From contig OZ025792.1 of the NCBI GenBank assembly GCA_964019425.1, positions 1,240,001-1,304,000 of the forward strand: a stretch of DNA of 64,000 nt, written 5' to 3'. The first letter of the stretch is position 1; each line of letters begins with the position of its first letter. The position numbers were made by a program, and so were the translations under genes. Source of the DNA: Flectonema sp. DT1601 (Eukaryota > Euglenozoa > Diplonemea > Diplonemida > Diplonemidae). The notes under the pieces are model-generated. The model ran no database searches, was not told the origin of the DNA, and saw only the letters and a program-made list of their open reading frames with translations. Positions 48,116 through 57,844 of the stretch are shown one piece after another.

Positions 48116-50443
48116 CTACGGAGCAGTCGAAACTTCTCCACGGAGAACCTTGGCAGCGCCAACCATGTTTTTCAAACTCGGGACAACCTCTTCCCATTTT
48201 CTGGTCTTCAAACCGCAATCCGGGTTCACCCAGATACGATCCAGCGGCAGTCCACTCTGAGCCAACTTCCTCACCTGGTCAACCAGCTGCTCCTTCGTAG
48301 GGATCACCGGTGAGTGGATGTCGTACACACCAGGTCCGATATCGCGGTTGTATCCGAACCCTGACAGGGCATCGAGCATCTCGTTCCCGCTGCGCGAGTT
48401 CTCAATCGTCAGCACGTCGGCATCCATGTCGTCAATTTTGTCGATGATGTCCTCGAAAGTCGAATAGCACATGTGAGTTACAATCTGCGTACTCGGCTTC
48501 GCAACCGCCGTCGAAAGTCGGAACGCCTTCACCGCCCACGACATGTACTCCCCCGCTTCCTCGTCCTTCAGGGGCATCCTCTCACGGAGCGCCGCCTCGT
48601 CCACCTGAACCACCCGGCATCCAGCAGCCTCGAGGTCCGCCACCTCCTCCCGAATCGCCAAGGCCACCTCCAACGCCTGCTTCCATCGGGGAGTGTCCAC
48701 CCGGCAGAACGACCAGTTCAGAATCGTCACCGGACCCGTCAGCATCCCCTTCACCGGTTTGTCGCCGCTGGCTGCCTGCGCTACCTTGAATTCCCTCACC
48801 GTCATCGCTTCCCGACGAGACACCGTCCCGCAGATGATCGGAGGCCGCACGTAACGAGATCCATAGGACTGCACCCATCCGTGGTTCGTGAAAGCGAATC
48901 CCTCAAGTCGCTGTCCAAAGTGCTCAACCATGTCGCTTCTTTCCGGCTCGCCGTGCACCAACACGTCCAGCCCGATCTCATTTTGGATTTCGATGTTCTT
49001 CTTCAGCTCCGCATCGATAACCGCCCGGTACGCCTCCTCACTCAGCTTCTTCTGCTTCCACGCCAGACGGCTGCGCCTCAGCTCCGGAGTTTGCGGGAAC
49101 GATCCGATCGTCGTGGTCGGAAACAGAGGCATCGCCACTTGCTTCTCCCTCCTCGCTCCGAATTCCTCTGAACGCGAGAACATCTCCGCCGTCACCGTCA
49201 CGTCTCCCACCTTCGTCGTCTTCGAAATATCATCCGCACCGGAAGCGTTGTCCTCTCCAACCCATTCGTAACGGCCATCCTCTTCGTCATTCGAAGAAGA
49301 AGAAGAAGAAGAAGAAGAAGCAGAAGCAGAGGCAGCGAGGGACACCAACACATCCAACTTCTGAACAGCAAAAGCGAGCTTCTCCCGAACGTTTCCAGGA
49401 AGATCCTTCTCGAGAGACAGGTCGTACGGAATGAACTGAAGAGAACACGAAGGAGACACCACAACACTATCGTCGCCAACCACTATCTTCCTGATGCGTC
49501 TCAGTAATTTCGCCGCGCTCTCAGAGCTCCTCCAAACATTGCGACCGTCCACGATCCCCGCACCCAACTGCTTCCCCGACGAAGTCGGGAACCCCTCCTT
49601 CTCGAGAATGCTCAGCATCGAGGAACCCCTACAGAAGTCGAGCGTCAACCTCTCAACCTCGAGGTTCTTGATGTACTTGTAAACCTCAACGTGTAACGAG
49701 TCAAAGTGAATGCAAAGGTTAACCGAAACCCCAGACTTCTGCTTCGTAAGCGCCGACCCCTTTCCGTACAGATGTTCCGCAACTTCCTTCAGGTTCACCG
49801 CCTCCGACTTCACGAACCACGGCTCGTGGAATTGAACTTCTGGAACACCGGCTTCCCTCAGTTCCTTCAGCAGCTGTTCGTAACACGGCAACACTCTCTT
49901 CAGAAGCTCATCGAAAGACAACTCCCCACACCTCTTGCACAGCTTGCAGAGCGTCAACGGACCGACCACAATCGGAACTGCCTTCCCCTTCCCGACCGTC
50001 TGCTGCGCCAGTTCCACCATTCCCATGAACCCCTTGAAGTTTCCAACTGGGGATACATCCGCTGGAACCTCAGGTACCATGTAGTGGTAGTTCGAGTCGA
50101 AGTACTTCGTCATGTCGAGAGCAGGAATCCCGTCCCTTCCCCTCGCTTGCGTGAAGTACGCGTCCAACCCGCTCAGTCCGGCGGCCTTCACGCGGGAGCA
50201 CGTCAGACCGAACCGTTCAGACCAATCCAGAATGTGATCGTACAGCGTGTGGTCCCCAACTCCGATCAAGTCCACTCCCCTCGACAGCTGTTCCTCGTAA
50301 CTCTTCACTGCAATCGAATTACTCGTTGACACGAGTTCCTCAGCGCTGATTCCACCGTTCCAGTACTTCTCGAGGGCAGTTTTCATTTCTCTCTTCGGAC
50401 CCGTGCGGGGAAACCCCAAAGTGCTGGTCTTCACAACGGTCAT
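48116..50443 (-). CDS. metE: Cobalamin-independent methionine synthase, copy 1
   Basis: A single-exon gene of 775 aa, close to the ~755 aa of MetE. The enzyme transfers a methyl group from methyl-tetrahydropteroyl-polyglutamate to homocysteine, without B12. Landmarks are the N-terminal LGFPRTGPKREMK, the central PLFPTTTIGSFPQT that begins the catalytic half, GEPERSDMVEHFGQ, MLTGPVTILNWSF, and the zinc ligands in THMCYSTF and WVNPDCGLKTR. A run of about ten serines followed by an acidic segment (residues ~372-400) lies between the two barrel halves, a lineage-specific linker. GC content is clearly higher than in the neighbours, with most third positions G or C. The protein is identical to copy 2. 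Large antisense frames in it are shadows of this codon bias. Confidence 0.97.
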   Translation of the reverse strand: MTVVKTSTLGFPRTGPKREMKTALEKYWNGGISAEELVSTSNSIAVKSYEEQLSRGVDLIGVGDHTLYDHILDWSERFGLTCSRVKAAGLSGLDAYFTQARGRDGIPALDMTKYFDSNYHYMVPEVPADVSPVGNFKGFMGMVELAQQTVGKGKAVPIVVGPLTLCKLCKRCGELSFDELLKRVLPCYEQLLKELREAGVPEVQFHEPWFVKSEAVNLKEVAEHLYGKGSALTKQKSGVSVNLCIHFDSLHVEVYKYIKNLEVERLTLDFCRGSSMLSILEKEGFPTSSGKQLGAGIVDGRNVWRSSESAAKLLRRIRKIVVGDDSVVVSPSCSLQFIPYDLSLEKDLPGNVREKLAFAVQKLDVLVSLAASASASSSSSSSSSNDEEDGRYEWVGEDNASGADDISKTTKVGDVTVTAEMFSRSEEFGARREKQVAMPLFPTTTIGSFPQTPELRRSRLAWKQKKLSEEAYRAVIDAELKKNIEIQNEIGLDVLVHGEPERSDMVEHFGQRLEGFAFTNHGWVQSYGSRYVRPPIICGTVSRREAMTVREFKVAQAASGDKPVKGMLTGPVTILNWSFCRVDTPRWKQALEVALAIREEVADLEAAGCRVVQVDEAALRERMPLKDEEAGEYMSWAVKAFRLSTAVAKPSTQIVTHMCYSTFEDIIDKIDDMDADVLTIENSRSGNEMLDALSGFGYNRDIGPGVYDIHSPVIPTKEQLVDQVRKLAQSGLPLDRIWVNPDCGLKTRKWEEVVPSLKNMVGAAKVLRGEVSTAP

Positions 50444-51144
50444 TGGTTGTTGTTGTTGTTGTTGTTTTTAAGATGAGAACTTTTGGTGGAGAAAATAATC
50501 GTAATAAATAGGGGGGACTACTTGATTGACCAACATGTTTGCATAACATAAATGCGAAGCCTATTATATTTTGTTAATAGTTCGGCAGTAATCCACCAAA
50601 CCAGAAAATATAACATCAGTAAATATTTAATAAAAAGAGAGGAATAAGAGCGGTTGTTGTTTGGAGTCTTTTTGAGGAGGAAATAGCTCCTTGCTCCAGT
50701 GCGCAAACATATAAAGAGCACTTGTACAAAGTACAAACACTAAAGGAATAATAACGACAAGATGATGAATTCTTCGTGTGAATAACTTTTCTCTTTTGCA
50801 AACACAAGCAATGACAGGGTACCAACCCGCGGGCGGTCGTCTCTTTCGAGACAGAGCTCAGCGGGGGGGCCCTTTAAATCGTGTGATATTTATTAGAAGA
50901 TACTTTATCAGCAATTCGCAACAGATCCCAGCAGTTCTGATATCCCTTAGTGGGACGTCAGTAAATCCACCGATGGGGTCCTTTTTTAATCGAAAGCGAA
51001 AAATTTCAAAGAATTGATATAAAAAATGCAAAGAAAAGCAATGCCAAGATTGCCAATAGATAGGAAGGAGTTAGAACAATGGAATAATAATAAAAAAAGG
51101 GAAACGTAATTAACTACTTCGAGATTAAGAAAAAAGATACGCAT
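50444..51144. other. metE-OYE intergenic region, copy 1
   Basis: About 700 bp of AT-rich sequence with a (GTT)n run just upstream of the metE start, giving a CAA-rich leader on the coding strand. No gene seen; duplicated at 56016-56716. Confidence 0.5.
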
Positions 51145-52272
51145 CTACTTTCTCGAAGAGTGGGTGTAGCGTTCCGGAGTGGTGTACCCTTTGGAACCAT
51201 AGTTTGGAAGCCACCAGAATTCCTGGGCAGACAACGGGGATAACTCGTACCCGTTTTCGAAACGCTCAACTAAGTCGGGGTTTGCGATGAACGGCCTGCC
51301 AAACGCAATCATGTCGGCAACACCCGACGACACAGCCTCGTCGGCAGACTCTTTCGTGTAGCCACAGTTCCCCATCAACTTCGTCTTGCTTCCCTTCAAC
51401 ATAGCCTTCGCGTCTTTCAGCGTGTACGGTTCCCCCAGCTCGTGGAATCCAAACGAGAGCCCATCCAACACGCACACGTACCCGATGTTTTTCTCACCAA
51501 TTGCCTTGATCGTGTGGTTGAACTGCTCACGGAAGTCAGGAGATCCGACGTCGCCGAACACACCGTTCGGGGAAACTCGGATCCCGACCTGCTCCTTCGG
51601 GAACACCTCCGACACAGCGTCGATCACCTCCATCACAATCCGGGTGCTGTTTTCAAAAGATCCGCCGTACATGTCGGTACGCTTGTTAACCTTGCTCTGT
51701 AAGAATTGATCCAAAAGGTACCCGTTGGCACTGTGGAGTTCCACCCCGTCGAATCCCGCCGCCTTGGCCTTTGCGGCAGCGCGTGCGTAGTCCTTCACGG
51801 TTTCGGCGATCTCCTCAATTTCCAACGCCCGCGGTGTTTCGAACGCCTTCGATCCCTTTTGGGTGTGAGCTTCCCTTTCCTTGGCCATCGGAGTTGGCGA
51901 CGAACTGACCGGCGTCTGTCCATGGAAGTCACTGTGAGTCTGCCTTCCCATGTGCCACAACTGGCAGAACATCTTCCCGCCAGCCTCGTGAACCGAGTCG
52001 GTAACCTTCTTCCATCCCTCCACCTGGTCATCTGTGTAGATACCCGGCACGTCTACCCATCCCTCAGCGATGCGCGAAATGAGAGTCCCCTCCGTGATGA
52101 TGAGCCCCGCCTTCGCCCTCTGCGTGTAGTACTCGACGTTCAAGTCATTCGGAACCTTACCAACGTTGTTGGTACGGGCTCTCGTTAGTGGGGCCATCAC
52201 AACTCTGTTTTTGAATCCCATCTCTCCCACAACGAGCGGCGACAAGACTCCGGTAGTTCTGGTTGACGACAT
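51145..52272 (-). CDS. Old Yellow Enzyme family ene-reductase, copy 1
   Basis: A single-exon gene of 375 aa, the usual length of NemA/OPR-type flavoproteins. These FMN enzymes use NAD(P)H to reduce activated double bonds or nitro compounds. Motifs: the N-terminal LSPLVVGEMGFKNRVVMAPL with TRAR, the FMN-pocket QLWHMGRQTHSDF, the catalytic/substrate region FDGVELHSANGYLLDQFLQ, the RTDMYGGSFENSTR segment, and the C-terminal GVADMIAFGRPFIANPDLV phosphate loop. I begin at MSSTRTTGV; the frame extends further upstream but that part is leader. Its GC content matches metE. The sequence upstream of the start differs from copy 2 and abuts the duplication junction at 52391. Confidence 0.93.
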   Translation of the reverse strand: MSSTRTTGVLSPLVVGEMGFKNRVVMAPLTRARTNNVGKVPNDLNVEYYTQRAKAGLIITEGTLISRIAEGWVDVPGIYTDDQVEGWKKVTDSVHEAGGKMFCQLWHMGRQTHSDFHGQTPVSSSPTPMAKEREAHTQKGSKAFETPRALEIEEIAETVKDYARAAAKAKAAGFDGVELHSANGYLLDQFLQSKVNKRTDMYGGSFENSTRIVMEVIDAVSEVFPKEQVGIRVSPNGVFGDVGSPDFREQFNHTIKAIGEKNIGYVCVLDGLSFGFHELGEPYTLKDAKAMLKGSKTKLMGNCGYTKESADEAVSSGVADMIAFGRPFIANPDLVERFENGYELSPLSAQEFWWLPNYGSKGYTTPERYTHSSRK

Positions 52273-52380
52273 CTTAATCGGTTGTTGTTTTTGGTTTCGG
52301 AAAGTCGAACTGTTGAGGAAGAAGTTAGAGGATGCTGAAAAGGAACAACACACGACACACACACATAAGACATACATTTC

Positions 52381-52398
52381 TTGTTAACCAGGGTCCAT
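52381..52398 (-). other. Duplication junction with dynein start-codon relic
   Basis: On the minus strand the sequence reads ATGGACCC TGGTTAACAA. The dynein gene reads ATGGACCC, ten further bases, then TGGTTAACAA. So the second copy kept about the first eight dynein codons minus a 10-nt deletion, giving a four-codon frame (MDPG, stop) before OYE copy 1. Confidence 0.85.
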
Positions 52399-53687
52399 TT
52401 CACCACCCCCCTCCCCCTCCTGTCTAATTTAGATAGTATAACTTACTTGATAACTTATATTAAGGCTCAGTTGAATTTAAGAATCCAAGGCTTGAAAATA
52501 AACATTAACCGAAGTGACAAGAGTAGCAATCACGTCTTTTAATTAATTAATTAATTCATAAATCAAAAGGGAGGCAGAGTTGGAAAAAGGAAAAAGAAAA
52601 CAAGGAAATCATGTGTGAATCCCGCAAACAATAATTCCGAAATAAAGGAAACGTCGTTCAGCAGGAGTTTACGTTTTAGTCATCCGACAACATGGCTGTG
52701 GAAGTATTTCATAGATGCACGCCGTCATCAGTGCCGAATAATAAGAAAGCAAAATCAATAAAATAAAATAAATAAAAAAGAATCAATAAAAGTATTCACT
52801 ATTCTGGTCAGGTGGTAGCGGTGGTGCCGCTGCACATCTTTTTTCTTTTCTTTTGTGAAAACATGTACCTCCTCCTCCTTCTTTTTCAATAATGAAGAGG
52901 AGTTGACATATAATTACGACGTTTTTTTCTTCTTTTTTTTTTTTCCAATGCTTTTCAATTCAACCCTCATTTTTTGTTCGCAGATTTTGCAGATGAAAAA
53001 TGAGCATAGACACAAGTGGTATCCTCCTTGGTCTTGGGAGTTCTTGAAATCTGTTCAGCTCAACAATCAAACACAAAAAAAGAAAAACAAGAGGGCCATC
53101 ATGAAAAAAAAAAAAAAGGTTCTTATTCACTTACTCAATTCACATACCACTATAGTCTCCTTGGTCAATGGAGACGCAGTAATGGTTGGTTGGTTTTGCA
53201 TGACTTCACCACCAAAGCTCTTCTTTGGTTAAGAATTACTGGTGGTTGGTTAAACAGAGTTAGAGAGGAAAAAGGGGGCGGGGGAAGAGCGGAAGGTGAT
53301 TAAAAAAAAAAAGGGATGAAAAAAGGAAAAGAAACACGACAAGCAACGAAGCTTGTTCTCGTCAAAGCTCAAGACAAGATATATATGAAGGAAAAAGTCG
53401 CGTTTTCGTTTTGATTTGTTATCAGAAAGCGTACACAACGCAGAAGGCAATCCAGCCCATCCGCAACGGAACGTTACTTTTGGTAGTGTCGGATCCAAAC
53501 AAAAAGAGTAGTAATTCTCATGATATTAAATATAGGAAATAAAAAAGAGACGAAGTCATCACACAGGATGGAACAAAAAGTTAAATCCTCTTCGACGAAA
53601 AGCAAAGAATAAAAACAGCTTGTCGCTGTCATCCACAAAACAACAACTCACAACAACACACACATGTCCTTTTTTTTTTTCTTTCAT
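52399..53687. other. Displaced copy of the dynein upstream region
   Basis: Duplicate of 46826-48115, including the TTAATTAA run and pyrimidine tracts. In this position it lies upstream of OYE copy 1 instead of the dynein gene, and may serve as its promoter. No gene seen. Confidence 0.6.
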
Positions 53688-56015
53688 CTACGGAGCAGTC
53701 GAAACTTCTCCACGGAGAACCTTGGCAGCGCCAACCATGTTTTTCAAACTCGGGACAACCTCTTCCCATTTTCTGGTCTTCAAACCGCAATCCGGGTTCA
53801 CCCAGATACGATCCAGCGGCAGTCCACTCTGAGCCAACTTCCTCACCTGGTCAACCAGCTGCTCCTTCGTAGGGATCACCGGTGAGTGGATGTCGTACAC
53901 ACCAGGTCCGATATCGCGGTTGTATCCGAACCCTGACAGGGCATCGAGCATCTCGTTCCCGCTGCGCGAGTTCTCAATCGTCAGCACGTCGGCATCCATG
54001 TCGTCAATTTTGTCGATGATGTCCTCGAAAGTCGAATAGCACATGTGAGTTACAATCTGCGTACTCGGCTTCGCAACCGCCGTCGAAAGTCGGAACGCCT
54101 TCACCGCCCACGACATGTACTCCCCCGCTTCCTCGTCCTTCAGGGGCATCCTCTCACGGAGCGCCGCCTCGTCCACCTGAACCACCCGGCATCCAGCAGC
54201 CTCGAGGTCCGCCACCTCCTCCCGAATCGCCAAGGCCACCTCCAACGCCTGCTTCCATCGGGGAGTGTCCACCCGGCAGAACGACCAGTTCAGAATCGTC
54301 ACCGGACCCGTCAGCATCCCCTTCACCGGTTTGTCGCCGCTGGCTGCCTGCGCTACCTTGAATTCCCTCACCGTCATCGCTTCCCGACGAGACACCGTCC
54401 CGCAGATGATCGGAGGCCGCACGTAACGAGATCCATAGGACTGCACCCATCCGTGGTTCGTGAAAGCGAATCCCTCAAGTCGCTGTCCAAAGTGCTCAAC
54501 CATGTCGCTTCTTTCCGGCTCGCCGTGCACCAACACGTCCAGCCCGATCTCATTTTGGATTTCGATGTTCTTCTTCAGCTCCGCATCGATAACCGCCCGG
54601 TACGCCTCCTCACTCAGCTTCTTCTGCTTCCACGCCAGACGGCTGCGCCTCAGCTCCGGAGTTTGCGGGAACGATCCGATCGTCGTGGTCGGAAACAGAG
54701 GCATCGCCACTTGCTTCTCCCTCCTCGCTCCGAATTCCTCTGAACGCGAGAACATCTCCGCCGTCACCGTCACGTCTCCCACCTTCGTCGTCTTCGAAAT
54801 ATCATCCGCACCGGAAGCGTTGTCCTCTCCAACCCATTCGTAACGGCCATCCTCTTCGTCATTCGAAGAAGAAGAAGAAGAAGAAGAAGAAGCAGAAGCA
54901 GAGGCAGCGAGGGACACCAACACATCCAACTTCTGAACAGCAAAAGCGAGCTTCTCCCGAACGTTTCCAGGAAGATCCTTCTCGAGAGACAGGTCGTACG
55001 GAATGAACTGAAGAGAACACGAAGGAGACACCACAACACTATCGTCGCCAACCACTATCTTCCTGATGCGTCTCAGTAATTTCGCCGCGCTCTCAGAGCT
55101 CCTCCAAACATTGCGACCGTCCACGATCCCCGCACCCAACTGCTTCCCCGACGAAGTCGGGAACCCCTCCTTCTCGAGAATGCTCAGCATCGAGGAACCC
55201 CTACAGAAGTCGAGCGTCAACCTCTCAACCTCGAGGTTCTTGATGTACTTGTAAACCTCAACGTGTAACGAGTCAAAGTGAATGCAAAGGTTAACCGAAA
55301 CCCCAGACTTCTGCTTCGTAAGCGCCGACCCCTTTCCGTACAGATGTTCCGCAACTTCCTTCAGGTTCACCGCCTCCGACTTCACGAACCACGGCTCGTG
55401 GAATTGAACTTCTGGAACACCGGCTTCCCTCAGTTCCTTCAGCAGCTGTTCGTAACACGGCAACACTCTCTTCAGAAGCTCATCGAAAGACAACTCCCCA
55501 CACCTCTTGCACAGCTTGCAGAGCGTCAACGGACCGACCACAATCGGAACTGCCTTCCCCTTCCCGACCGTCTGCTGCGCCAGTTCCACCATTCCCATGA
55601 ACCCCTTGAAGTTTCCAACTGGGGATACATCCGCTGGAACCTCAGGTACCATGTAGTGGTAGTTCGAGTCGAAGTACTTCGTCATGTCGAGAGCAGGAAT
55701 CCCGTCCCTTCCCCTCGCTTGCGTGAAGTACGCGTCCAACCCGCTCAGTCCGGCGGCCTTCACGCGGGAGCACGTCAGACCGAACCGTTCAGACCAATCC
55801 AGAATGTGATCGTACAGCGTGTGGTCCCCAACTCCGATCAAGTCCACTCCCCTCGACAGCTGTTCCTCGTAACTCTTCACTGCAATCGAATTACTCGTTG
55901 ACACGAGTTCCTCAGCGCTGATTCCACCGTTCCAGTACTTCTCGAGGGCAGTTTTCATTTCTCTCTTCGGACCCGTGCGGGGAAACCCCAAAGTGCTGGT
56001 CTTCACAACGGTCAT
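53688..56015 (-). CDS. metE: Cobalamin-independent methionine synthase, copy 2
   Basis: 775 aa, identical in translation to the gene at 48116-50443, with the same Ser-run linker, zinc ligands (THMCYSTF, NPDCGLKTR) and GC-rich codons. No disabling change is visible, so both copies appear functional. The duplication doubles the gene dosage of B12-independent methionine synthesis. Its own leader, with the (GTT)n run, is intact. Confidence 0.97.
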   Translation of the reverse strand: MTVVKTSTLGFPRTGPKREMKTALEKYWNGGISAEELVSTSNSIAVKSYEEQLSRGVDLIGVGDHTLYDHILDWSERFGLTCSRVKAAGLSGLDAYFTQARGRDGIPALDMTKYFDSNYHYMVPEVPADVSPVGNFKGFMGMVELAQQTVGKGKAVPIVVGPLTLCKLCKRCGELSFDELLKRVLPCYEQLLKELREAGVPEVQFHEPWFVKSEAVNLKEVAEHLYGKGSALTKQKSGVSVNLCIHFDSLHVEVYKYIKNLEVERLTLDFCRGSSMLSILEKEGFPTSSGKQLGAGIVDGRNVWRSSESAAKLLRRIRKIVVGDDSVVVSPSCSLQFIPYDLSLEKDLPGNVREKLAFAVQKLDVLVSLAASASASSSSSSSSSNDEEDGRYEWVGEDNASGADDISKTTKVGDVTVTAEMFSRSEEFGARREKQVAMPLFPTTTIGSFPQTPELRRSRLAWKQKKLSEEAYRAVIDAELKKNIEIQNEIGLDVLVHGEPERSDMVEHFGQRLEGFAFTNHGWVQSYGSRYVRPPIICGTVSRREAMTVREFKVAQAASGDKPVKGMLTGPVTILNWSFCRVDTPRWKQALEVALAIREEVADLEAAGCRVVQVDEAALRERMPLKDEEAGEYMSWAVKAFRLSTAVAKPSTQIVTHMCYSTFEDIIDKIDDMDADVLTIENSRSGNEMLDALSGFGYNRDIGPGVYDIHSPVIPTKEQLVDQVRKLAQSGLPLDRIWVNPDCGLKTRKWEEVVPSLKNMVGAAKVLRGEVSTAP

Positions 56016-56716
56016 TGGTTGTTGTTGTTGTTGTTGTTTTTAAGATGAGAACTTTTGGTGGAGAAAATAATCGTAATAAATAGGGGGGACTACTTGATTG
56101 ACCAACATGTTTGCATAACATAAATGCGAAGCCTATTATATTTTGTTAATAGTTCGGCAGTAATCCACCAAACCAGAAAATATAACATCAGTAAATATTT
56201 AATAAAAAGAGAGGAATAAGAGCGGTTGTTGTTTGGAGTCTTTTTGAGGAGGAAATAGCTCCTTGCTCCAGTGCGCAAACATATAAAGAGCACTTGTACA
56301 AAGTACAAACACTAAAGGAATAATAACGACAAGATGATGAATTCTTCGTGTGAATAACTTTTCTCTTTTGCAAACACAAGCAATGACAGGGTACCAACCC
56401 GCGGGCGGTCGTCTCTTTCGAGACAGAGCTCAGCGGGGGGGCCCTTTAAATCGTGTGATATTTATTAGAAGATACTTTATCAGCAATTCGCAACAGATCC
56501 CAGCAGTTCTGATATCCCTTAGTGGGACGTCAGTAAATCCACCGATGGGGTCCTTTTTTAATCGAAAGCGAAAAATTTCAAAGAATTGATATAAAAAATG
56601 CAAAGAAAAGCAATGCCAAGATTGCCAATAGATAGGAAGGAGTTAGAACAATGGAATAATAATAAAAAAAGGGAAACGTAATTAACTACTTCGAGATTAA
56701 GAAAAAAGATACGCAT
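56016..56716. other. metE-OYE intergenic region, copy 2
   Basis: Duplicate of 50444-51144; no gene or RNA recognised. Confidence 0.5.
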
Positions 56717-57844
56717 CTACTTTCTCGAAGAGTGGGTGTAGCGTTCCGGAGTGGTGTACCCTTTGGAACCATAGTTTGGAAGCCACCAGAATTCCTGGGC
56801 AGACAACGGGGATAACTCGTACCCGTTTTCGAAACGCTCAACTAAGTCGGGGTTTGCGATGAACGGCCTGCCAAACGCAATCATGTCGGCAACACCCGAC
56901 GACACAGCCTCGTCGGCAGACTCTTTCGTGTAGCCACAGTTCCCCATCAACTTCGTCTTGCTTCCCTTCAACATAGCCTTCGCGTCTTTCAGCGTGTACG
57001 GTTCCCCCAGCTCGTGGAATCCAAACGAGAGCCCATCCAACACGCACACGTACCCGATGTTTTTCTCACCAATTGCCTTGATCGTGTGGTTGAACTGCTC
57101 ACGGAAGTCAGGAGATCCGACGTCGCCGAACACACCGTTCGGGGAAACTCGGATCCCGACCTGCTCCTTCGGGAACACCTCCGACACAGCGTCGATCACC
57201 TCCATCACAATCCGGGTGCTGTTTTCAAAAGATCCGCCGTACATGTCGGTACGCTTGTTAACCTTGCTCTGTAAGAATTGATCCAAAAGGTACCCGTTGG
57301 CACTGTGGAGTTCCACCCCGTCGAATCCCGCCGCCTTGGCCTTTGCGGCAGCGCGTGCGTAGTCCTTCACGGTTTCGGCGATCTCCTCAATTTCCAACGC
57401 CCGCGGTGTTTCGAACGCCTTCGATCCCTTTTGGGTGTGAGCTTCCCTTTCCTTGGCCATCGGAGTTGGCGACGAACTGACCGGCGTCTGTCCATGGAAG
57501 TCACTGTGAGTCTGCCTTCCCATGTGCCACAACTGGCAGAACATCTTCCCGCCAGCCTCGTGAACCGAGTCGGTAACCTTCTTCCATCCCTCCACCTGGT
57601 CATCTGTGTAGATACCCGGCACGTCTACCCATCCCTCAGCGATGCGCGAAATGAGAGTCCCCTCCGTGATGATGAGCCCCGCCTTCGCCCTCTGCGTGTA
57701 GTACTCGACGTTCAAGTCATTCGGAACCTTACCAACGTTGTTGGTACGGGCTCTCGTTAGTGGGGCCATCACAACTCTGTTTTTGAATCCCATCTCTCCC
57801 ACAACGAGCGGCGACAAGACTCCGGTAGTTCTGGTTGACGACAT
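56717..57844 (-). CDS. Old Yellow Enzyme family ene-reductase, copy 2
   Basis: 375 aa, the same protein as the gene at 51145-52272 (QLWHMGRQTHSDF, FDGVELHSANGYLLDQFLQ, RTDMYGGSFENST). Unlike copy 1, it keeps what looks like the original upstream sequence, with 9- and 3-nt segments near 57901-57921 that copy 1 lacks. The upstream flank runs into unique sequence, marking the right boundary of the duplication. Confidence 0.93.
   Translation of the reverse strand: MSSTRTTGVLSPLVVGEMGFKNRVVMAPLTRARTNNVGKVPNDLNVEYYTQRAKAGLIITEGTLISRIAEGWVDVPGIYTDDQVEGWKKVTDSVHEAGGKMFCQLWHMGRQTHSDFHGQTPVSSSPTPMAKEREAHTQKGSKAFETPRALEIEEIAETVKDYARAAAKAKAAGFDGVELHSANGYLLDQFLQSKVNKRTDMYGGSFENSTRIVMEVIDAVSEVFPKEQVGIRVSPNGVFGDVGSPDFREQFNHTIKAIGEKNIGYVCVLDGLSFGFHELGEPYTLKDAKAMLKGSKTKLMGNCGYTKESADEAVSSGVADMIAFGRPFIANPDLVERFENGYELSPLSAQEFWWLPNYGSKGYTTPERYTHSSRK

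Larger units (their letters stand above)
46818..52390. repeat. Tandem duplication, copy 1
   Basis: A 5.57 kb unit holding the dynein upstream region, metE and OYE. It matches 52391 onward almost base for base (offset 5573 left of about 47690 and 5572 right of it). Differences I found: one C/T change in the T-rich run near 47370, one T deleted near 47687, and several small indels upstream of OYE beyond 52329. Confidence 0.95.

Noticed and set aside
48473-49171. Large plus-strand frames antisense to metE (up to 232 codons), repeated in copy 2
   Set aside because: They mirror the GC-rich codon pattern of metE, show Arg/Pro/His-rich composition without motifs, and overlap a certain gene.
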